In this document: piece after piece, positions 59,194-64,000 of the stretch
Layout: the number at the start of each line of letters is the position of its first letter
How positions within the stretch are numbered: position 1 is the stretch's first letter
Assembly (NCBI RefSeq): GCF_001571225.1
Contig: NZ_BCTJ01000001.1
Location: 310,001 to 374,000 of the forward strand
Reading direction: 5' to 3'
Length of the DNA stretch: 64,000 nucleotides
DNA from: Hydrogenophaga palleronii NBRC 102513
Lineage (GTDB): Bacteria > Pseudomonadota > Gammaproteobacteria > Burkholderiales > Burkholderiaceae_C
Notes under the pieces: model-generated
The model's database searches: none
What the model was told of the DNA's origin: nothing
What the model saw: the letters and a program-made list of their open reading frames with translations, nothing else
Made by a program: the position numbers and the translations under genes

Positions 59194-60099
59194 ATGCTCC
59201 ACCCTCCACGCGCCTACCTGTACCTCGATGCCGTGGCCCGCGCCGGTTCCATCCGCAAGGCGGCCGAGAAGCTGCACGTTGCCTCCACCGCGCTCAACCG
59301 CATGATCCTGGAGCTGGAGGAGCAAGCGGGCACGCCGCTGTTCGAGCGTCTGCCGCGCGGCGTGCGCCTGACGGCGGCGGGCGAGGTGCTGGTGCACACC
59401 GTGCGGCGTTCGCTCTCCGACCTGCGCTCGGCACAGTCGCAAATCGAGCAATTGCGCGGCCTGGTGCGCGGCACCGTGCGCCTGGGTTGCGCCGAATCGG
59501 TGGTCACCGATCTGGTGCCCAGCGCCGTGGCGCAGTATCAGGCCCAGCACCCGGGCGTGCAGTTCCAGGTGGCTTCGGGCGTCACCCACCATCTCGTGCA
59601 GCTGCTGGGCCAAGACGACGTCGAGTTGGTGCTGGTGCACGATCCGGCACCGAGCGACGACCTGCAAGTCATCAGCCGCCTGCACCAGCCGCTGTGCGCC
59701 ATGGTGCGCCCCGACCACCCGCTGGCCGGACGCTCCAGCCTGCGCCTGGCCGAGTGCCAGCCCTACGCGGTGGCGCTGGGCGACCAATCGTTCGGGAGCC
59801 GTCGCCTGCTCGACGCCGTGATGGCGCGTTCGCGCATCGCCATGCGCCCGATGATCGAAGCCAGCACGGTGCAGCTGCTCAAGGAGTTCACACGGCAGAC
59901 CGGCGCCATCAGTTTCCAGTTCGAGATCGGTACCCTGCAGGAAAAGCGCCGGGGCGAGCTGGTGTCGATTCCACTGGTGGATGCCGCACTCGGCCGCAGC
60001 GAGCTGGTGCTGGCGGTGCGCGAGGGCCGCCGCCTGCCCAGCGCCACACTCTCGTTCGTGGAATTGTTGGTGGGCCGTCTGGCCGAGATCACGCCCTGA
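59194..60099 (+). CDS. LysR-family regulator of the N-heterocycle cluster
   Basis: A 301-residue LysR protein. The helix-turn-helix is at 5-65 (RAYLYLDAVARAGSIRKAAE, LHVASTALNRMILELE) and the effector domain at about 95-290. It precedes the ring-opening amidohydrolase, amidase and monooxygenase genes on the same strand with a 118-base gap, so it probably controls them. Its start is the ATG after an inverted-repeat operator; 34 codons upstream overlap the promoter region. Confidence 0.88.
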   Translation: MLHPPRAYLYLDAVARAGSIRKAAEKLHVASTALNRMILELEEQAGTPLFERLPRGVRLTAAGEVLVHTVRRSLSDLRSAQSQIEQLRGLVRGTVRLGCAESVVTDLVPSAVAQYQAQHPGVQFQVASGVTHHLVQLLGQDDVELVLVHDPAPSDDLQVISRLHQPLCAMVRPDHPLAGRSSLRLAECQPYAVALGDQSFGSRRLLDAVMARSRIAMRPMIEASTVQLLKEFTRQTGAISFQFEIGTLQEKRRGELVSIPLVDAALGRSELVLAVREGRRLPSATLSFVELLVGRLAEITP

Positions 60100-60143
60100 G
60101 GCCGCTTTCGACGCCGGTTGACGGCCCCACTGCACACATTTCT

Positions 60144-60158
60144 CGCTCACCCTGAGCG
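60144..60158. promoter_or_regulatory. Inverted repeat before the ring-opening gene
   Basis: CGCTCA-CCC-TGAGCG, flanked by TTTCT and AAAC, lies about 60 bases upstream of the chosen start of the amidohydrolase gene. It may be a terminator of lysR or an operator site. The T/A flanks favour a hairpin. Confidence 0.45.
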
Positions 60159-60217
60159 AAACATTGAGCTTCCGCGCAGCACTGGTGTTCCAGATACTGC
60201 GCTGCATGAACCGCTCG

Positions 60218-61330
60218 ATGTCCCCCCGGCAACTCCAGGTGTTCCGCCTGTCGATGGCCCACCCTGGCGACCTGTCGGCCCTCGCCGCCTTGCTGGACGA
60301 CGGGCGCGTGCGCGCCGACGACGTGGTGGCGGTGATCGGCAAGACCGAGGGAAATGGCGGCGTCAACGACTTCACGCGCGGCTACTTCACCCAGAGCCTG
60401 ATGCACCTGCTGGGTGAGCGCCTGGGCCGCGCGCCCGCCGAGCTGCAGGCCGAACTGCCCTGTGTGCTCTCGGGCGGCACCGAGGGCGTGCTTTCGCCGC
60501 ACTACAGCGTGTTCGTGCGCACCGCTGCGGCCCACGATGCACCAGCCGGCCCGGCGCTGGCCATCGGCCGCGCCTTCAGCCCACCCACGCCGGCGGCCAT
60601 GATCGGCCGCTGGGCGCAGGTGCGCGCCGTGGCCGATGCGGTGCGCCATGCCATGGCCGATGCCGGGATCGACGACCCGGCCGACGTGTGCTTCGTGCAG
60701 GTCAAAGGTCCGTGCGTGACCGCCGCCCGTGCCGCCGCGGCGCTGGCGGCCGGCCAGCAAGTCGCCAGCGCCGACCCGAACCGCTCCATGGCCTTGTCGC
60801 GGGCGGCGGGCGCCTTTGGGGTGGCGCTGGCGCTGGGCGAGATGGCCGACGACCCGGCGCTGGAGGCCGGGTTGCTGACACGTTTCGACCTCTGGTGTGG
60901 CCGCGCGGGTGTCTCCACCGGCGTGGAAGTGCAAGCCAATGAAATCGTGTTGCTGGGCCACAGCGCCGGCTGGCGCGGCCCGCTGCGCATGGCTTGCGAA
61001 CCCATGGCCGACGCATTGGACCTGCCCGCCATCACCCGCGCTCTGGCGCGGCTGGGTCTGCGTGCCGAGCCCCAGCTCGGTGCACCGGAACGCGCCCGTG
61101 TGGCTGCCGCACTCGTCAAGTGCGAGCCCGACCGCCGGGGCGACGTGCGCGGCGCGCGCCACACCATGCTGGACGACACCGACATCAACGCCCAGCGCCA
61201 CATCCGCGCGGCGGTGGGTGGCCTGGTGGCGGGTGCCCTGGGCGATGGACGCGTGTTCGTCTCGGGTGGCGCTGAGCACCAGGGCCCCGACGGTGGCGGG
61301 CTGGTGGCGGTGATCGCGGAGGTCGCATGA
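60218..61330 (+). CDS. Cyanuric acid amidohydrolase/barbiturase family enzyme
   Basis: A 370-residue ring-opening amidohydrolase, built of three repeated alpha/beta units. Compared with AtzD (from memory) all three Lys-Ser pairs remain: Lys in VIGKTEGNGGVND with Ser in LSGGTEGVLSP, Lys in FVQVKGPCV with Ser in AGVSTGVEVQ, and Lys in ALVKCEPDR with Ser in FVSGGAEHQGPDGGG. These enzymes hydrolyse cyanuric acid, barbituric acid or a related cyclic ureide. The start ATG at 60218 fits the family N terminus (VFRL near residue 8); an ATG at 60206 and a TTG at 60164 are alternatives. It overlaps the amidase by 4 bases. Confidence 0.87.
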   Translation: MSPRQLQVFRLSMAHPGDLSALAALLDDGRVRADDVVAVIGKTEGNGGVNDFTRGYFTQSLMHLLGERLGRAPAELQAELPCVLSGGTEGVLSPHYSVFVRTAAAHDAPAGPALAIGRAFSPPTPAAMIGRWAQVRAVADAVRHAMADAGIDDPADVCFVQVKGPCVTAARAAAALAAGQQVASADPNRSMALSRAAGAFGVALALGEMADDPALEAGLLTRFDLWCGRAGVSTGVEVQANEIVLLGHSAGWRGPLRMACEPMADALDLPAITRALARLGLRAEPQLGAPERARVAAALVKCEPDRRGDVRGARHTMLDDTDINAQRHIRAAVGGLVAGALGDGRVFVSGGAEHQGPDGGGLVAVIAEVA

Positions 61331-62715
61331 ACACGGCCACGCGCGCACCGTTGTGGCAACTCGATGCCTGCGACCTGGGTGAGGCATACCGCACCGCGGC
61401 AACCACCCCGCTGGCCGTGCTGGACGCGCACCTGACACGCCTCGCTATGGTGCAGCCGGTGATCAACGCCCTGGCATGGCTCGACGCCGATGGCGCGCGC
61501 CGTGCGGCCGAAGCCAGCACCAAGCGCTGGCACCAGGGGCGGCCGCTCTCGGCGTTGGACGGCGTGCCCGTCACCGTGAAGGACAACATCCCCCTGGCTG
61601 GCCTGCCTTGCCGCTGGGGCAGCCGGCTGTGGCAAGACCACCTGCCCGAGGCGGACGAATCCCCCGTGGCCCGGCTGCGTGCGGCCGGTGCCGTGTTCCT
61701 GGGCAAGACGGCAGTGCCCGAATTCACCCTGCAGGGATACACCGGCAGCCCCGTCACCGGTGTCACCCGCAATCCGTGGGACCCGGCGCTCACGCCCGGT
61801 GGCTCCAGCGGTGGCGCGGTGGCCGCGCTGGCCGCAGGCGTGGGCGTGCTCGCGCTGGCCACTGACGGCGGTGGCTCGATCCGCCGCCCGGCCGGGCACA
61901 CCGGCCTGTACGGATTCAAACCCGGGTGGGATGTGGTACCGCGCGAACATGGCCTGCCCGAGGTGCTGCCCGGCATGGAAGTCATCGGCGCGGTCACCCG
62001 GCGTGCGCGCGACCTGCCGCTGGCCATGGACGTGATCGGCTCTGCGGGCACCTGGCACGCGGCCGGTGTACCACCTCGGCGTCAGCGCATCGCCTATTGG
62101 CGCCACATTGCCGGTTCACCGGTGGACGCCGATGTGCTGGCGCGCTGCGATGACGCTGCGCAACGGCTGCGCGCACTCGGCCATGCCGTGGAAGAGGCAG
62201 ACGCGCCGGCCACCATCCAGGCCTTCAACCAGCAGGCCTGGCCCGTCATCAGCACCACGGGCCTGGCCCACGTGCTGCGCGACCACCCGCGAGCAGCCGG
62301 CGAACTTTCGCCCGCGCTGGCCGCCATGTGGTCCGCCGGCCAGGCGTGGCGCGCCACCGATCTGTTCGAGGCCCAGGCTGTGGTGCGCCGCCTGGTGCGC
62401 ACGCTGGCCGGCGTCTTCAGCGCGCACGACCTCGTGCTCACACCTTGCTCGGCCGCCTTGCCCTGGCCTGCCGCGGAGAGCCACCCACCTGTCATCGCCG
62501 CGCAGCCGGTGGACGGGCGCGGCCATGCCGTGTTCACCGCCTTCGCCAACGCCTCCGGTCTGCCCGCCCTGGCCCTGCCCGCCGGCCTCGCCGGGCACCT
62601 GCCTGTGGGGGTGCAACTGGTGGGGCCGGTCGAGAGCGACGCGCTGCTGCTTGCCCTGGCCCTGGAGTGGGAGCAAGCCGGCGGCTCCACAACCGAATGG
62701 CCACTGTGGCCCTGA
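61327..62715 (+). CDS. Amidase-signature hydrolase
   Basis: A 462-residue amidase-signature enzyme with the Ser-cisSer-Lys triad: Lys in VTVKDNIPL near 80, the cis-Ser in GGSSGGAVAAL near 160 and the nucleophile Ser in DGGGSIRRPAG near 182. It overlaps the ring-opening gene by 4 bases, so the two act on one pathway. In s-triazine breakdown, AtzE/AtzF act after AtzD; in oxidative pyrimidine breakdown a ureidomalonase acts after barbiturase. The small AtzG partner of AtzE is not present. The gene ends 28 bases before the monooxygenase. Confidence 0.87.
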   Translation: MNTATRAPLWQLDACDLGEAYRTAATTPLAVLDAHLTRLAMVQPVINALAWLDADGARRAAEASTKRWHQGRPLSALDGVPVTVKDNIPLAGLPCRWGSRLWQDHLPEADESPVARLRAAGAVFLGKTAVPEFTLQGYTGSPVTGVTRNPWDPALTPGGSSGGAVAALAAGVGVLALATDGGGSIRRPAGHTGLYGFKPGWDVVPREHGLPEVLPGMEVIGAVTRRARDLPLAMDVIGSAGTWHAAGVPPRRQRIAYWRHIAGSPVDADVLARCDDAAQRLRALGHAVEEADAPATIQAFNQQAWPVISTTGLAHVLRDHPRAAGELSPALAAMWSAGQAWRATDLFEAQAVVRRLVRTLAGVFSAHDLVLTPCSAALPWPAAESHPPVIAAQPVDGRGHAVFTAFANASGLPALALPAGLAGHLPVGVQLVGPVESDALLLALALEWEQAGGSTTEWPLWP

Positions 62716-62743
62716 TCCTGCTTATCTGGAGTAACCCCTGACC

Positions 62744-63961
62744 ATGTCCACTTCTCGAAAAATCGTCATCGTCGGCGCCGGCGTGGCCGGTGCCATCCTG
62801 GCGCGGCGCCTCTCCGCCCTGCCTGGCCTGTCGGTCACCTGCCTGGAACGCGTGGCGCCGGACGACCACAGCGAGGCCGGCACCGGCCTGAACGTGGGCC
62901 CCAACGCCATCAAGGCCCTGCGCGCCTGCGACCCGTCGCTGGCAGACGAAGTCATCCGGCAGAGCCTGCCCTGGGCGCGGTGGCGCACGTCGCTGGCCGA
63001 CGGCACGGTGCTCTTCGACCTGCCACTGGCGCGCGTGGCCGACAACGCCGGCATCCGCATCCGCATCCGCTGGTCGGAGCTCTACCGCATCCTGCGCAGC
63101 GGCGCGGGTCCGGCCATCCGCTATGGCTGCGAGGTCACGTCCATCGGGCCGGACCCGGCCGACGCTCTCCGCACCCGGGTGAGCTGGACCGAAAACGGCA
63201 TGCCGCACGCGATCGACGGCGTCGACCTGCTGATCGGCACCGACGGACGTTACTCGGCCACCCGCGCCGCCTTCTCCGGCCTGCCCGAGGCGCGGCATGT
63301 GGGGGTCGCGATTCTGCGGGTGCTGGTGCAAGACCGCAGCAACGGCCTGGTAGACGACTACGAGCAGTGGTTCAACCGCCACCACCGCCTGCTGGCCTTT
63401 CGTGTGCCGCCGGATCACATCTACATCGCCGGCACCTACCCCATCGAGTCCGGCACAGCCATTCCGGACGAGTGGAAAACGCCCGAGGGCATGCGCCGGG
63501 CCTTTTTGCCCGAAGGCCGTGAGGCTTCGCCCGCTGTGCGCTGGCTGGTGGATGCCATGTGCGAACAATCCGCCCACGCGCACTGGGCGCGCATGCAGGA
63601 ATCGGACGTGCGCTTCGCGGAGCCGGTTCGGCAGGTGCTCTACCTGGGCGACAGCGCCCACGGCATGGCCCCCACGCTGGGCCAGGGCGCCACGCAGGCG
63701 ATGGAAGACGCAAGCTGCGCGGCCATGTTGATCGAAGCCGCGGTGCGCGCCGGCCAGAACGAGGTTCGCCAGTGGCTGGACTCGATCGAGATCGCCCGGC
63801 GCGAGCGCATTCGCTTCGCCATGGAACTCTCGGTGCGCGCCACCGACACCATGCTGCACGGCGCCGACCCGGTGGCTGGCGCGCAATGGAAAACCGAGGC
63901 CCCCTTCATCAACGACCTCACGCGCCTGTTCCGCGACGTCGCTCTGGGCCAGCCGTCATGA
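62744..63961 (+). CDS. FAD-dependent aromatic-ring monooxygenase
   Basis: A 405-residue group A flavoprotein monooxygenase of the salicylate/6-hydroxynicotinate/urate hydroxylase type. It has the FAD dinucleotide motif IVGAGVAGAILARRL (near 8), the NAD(P)H DG motif LLIGTDGRYSATR (near 160) and the second FAD motif YLGDSAHGMAPTLGQGA (near 302). It would hydroxylate an aromatic or N-heteroaromatic ring with NAD(P)H and O2. Transcribed with the ring-opening hydrolase and amidase, it probably acts first in the route. Its TGA overlaps the ATG of the next gene. Confidence 0.87.
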   Translation: MSTSRKIVIVGAGVAGAILARRLSALPGLSVTCLERVAPDDHSEAGTGLNVGPNAIKALRACDPSLADEVIRQSLPWARWRTSLADGTVLFDLPLARVADNAGIRIRIRWSELYRILRSGAGPAIRYGCEVTSIGPDPADALRTRVSWTENGMPHAIDGVDLLIGTDGRYSATRAAFSGLPEARHVGVAILRVLVQDRSNGLVDDYEQWFNRHHRLLAFRVPPDHIYIAGTYPIESGTAIPDEWKTPEGMRRAFLPEGREASPAVRWLVDAMCEQSAHAHWARMQESDVRFAEPVRQVLYLGDSAHGMAPTLGQGATQAMEDASCAAMLIEAAVRAGQNEVRQWLDSIEIARRERIRFAMELSVRATDTMLHGADPVAGAQWKTEAPFINDLTRLFRDVALGQPS

Positions 63962-64000
63962 CCCTCCACGCTCCGTTGCAGTCCACAACACCTTATGGTG
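63958..64000 (+). CDS. Start of a further cluster gene, cut by the window edge
   Basis: An ATG overlaps the monooxygenase stop by 4 bases (ATGA) and opens MTLHAPLQSTTPYG, then runs off the window. The overlap shows it belongs to the same operon as the ring-opening hydrolase. Fourteen residues are too few to name a family. Confidence 0.6.
   Translation, partial: MTLHAPLQSTTPYG

Noticed and set aside
59038-60375. 445-residue minus-strand frame across the LysR gene
   Set aside because: Antisense to the LysR regulator; no family features, and the LysR frame has a proper helix-turn-helix and effector domain.

Overview
The window is GC-rich, tightly packed betaproteobacterial chromosome. Methylcitrate genes with an AcnD/PrpF pair, a RamB/PrpR-like regulator, a HemP peptide, branched-chain amino acid (BCAA) transport and a class-specific intergenic repeat all fit Burkholderiales. 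Comamonadaceae (for example Hydrogenophaga) is the best guess, inferred from gene content and protein style, not from a marker gene. I see no tRNA, rRNA, CRISPR array, prophage or insertion sequence.

Layout. 1-1.8 kb: 3-hydroxybutyrate dehydrogenase, then a Fur paralogue and hemP behind a Fur box. 1.9-14 kb: one long minus-strand array running thioesterase-prpC-acnD-prpF-prpB-like lyase-mmsA-acyl-CoA dehydrogenase-enoyl-CoA hydratase-HIBYL-CoA hydrolase-mmsB. This joins valine/isobutyrate breakdown, which yields propionyl-CoA, to the methylcitrate cycle that consumes it. A divergent RamB/PrpR-type regulator faces it. 15.8-20 kb: polar amino-acid ABC transporter with an embedded M14 deacylase. 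20-31 kb: penicillin-acylase-like hydrolase, cyclase-FHA protein, LD-carboxypeptidase with a His-rich tip, a TadA-dehalogenase fusion, two tandem OpgC-like proteins plus an SGNH hydrolase, and a PaiB-like protein. 31-33 kb: UspA tandem protein behind an FNR/Anr-type box, and an HPP-CBS membrane protein.

33-42.5 kb holds an unrecognised locus. Diverging from about 38.4 kb are (minus) MDR dehydrogenase, a PTPS/QueD-fold protein whose catalytic residues are replaced, glycosyltransferase and methyltransferase, and (plus) CDP-alcohol phosphotransferase, YceI protein and a membrane sulfatase-family transferase. It is flanked by a convergent RibD-reductase-like gene and an FkbM methyltransferase. 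42.5-47.1 kb: complete livKHMGF with a hairpin attenuator between livK and livH. 47.4-54.7 kb: LysR regulator; a yggS-benE operon divergent from a MocR regulator (a probable vitamin B6 link); a GNAT acetyltransferase; a CPA1 antiporter. 54.8-59.1 kb: acyl-CoA synthetase, guaA, and vapBC directly upstream of guaA.

59.2 kb to the right edge: a LysR regulator followed by a tightly coupled set of cyanuric-acid-hydrolase/barbiturase-family enzyme, amidase and FAD monooxygenase, and the first codons of another gene. It looks like a catabolic route for an N-heterocycle whose substrate I cannot name. This cluster and the degenerate-PTPS locus are the two best candidates for undescribed biology.
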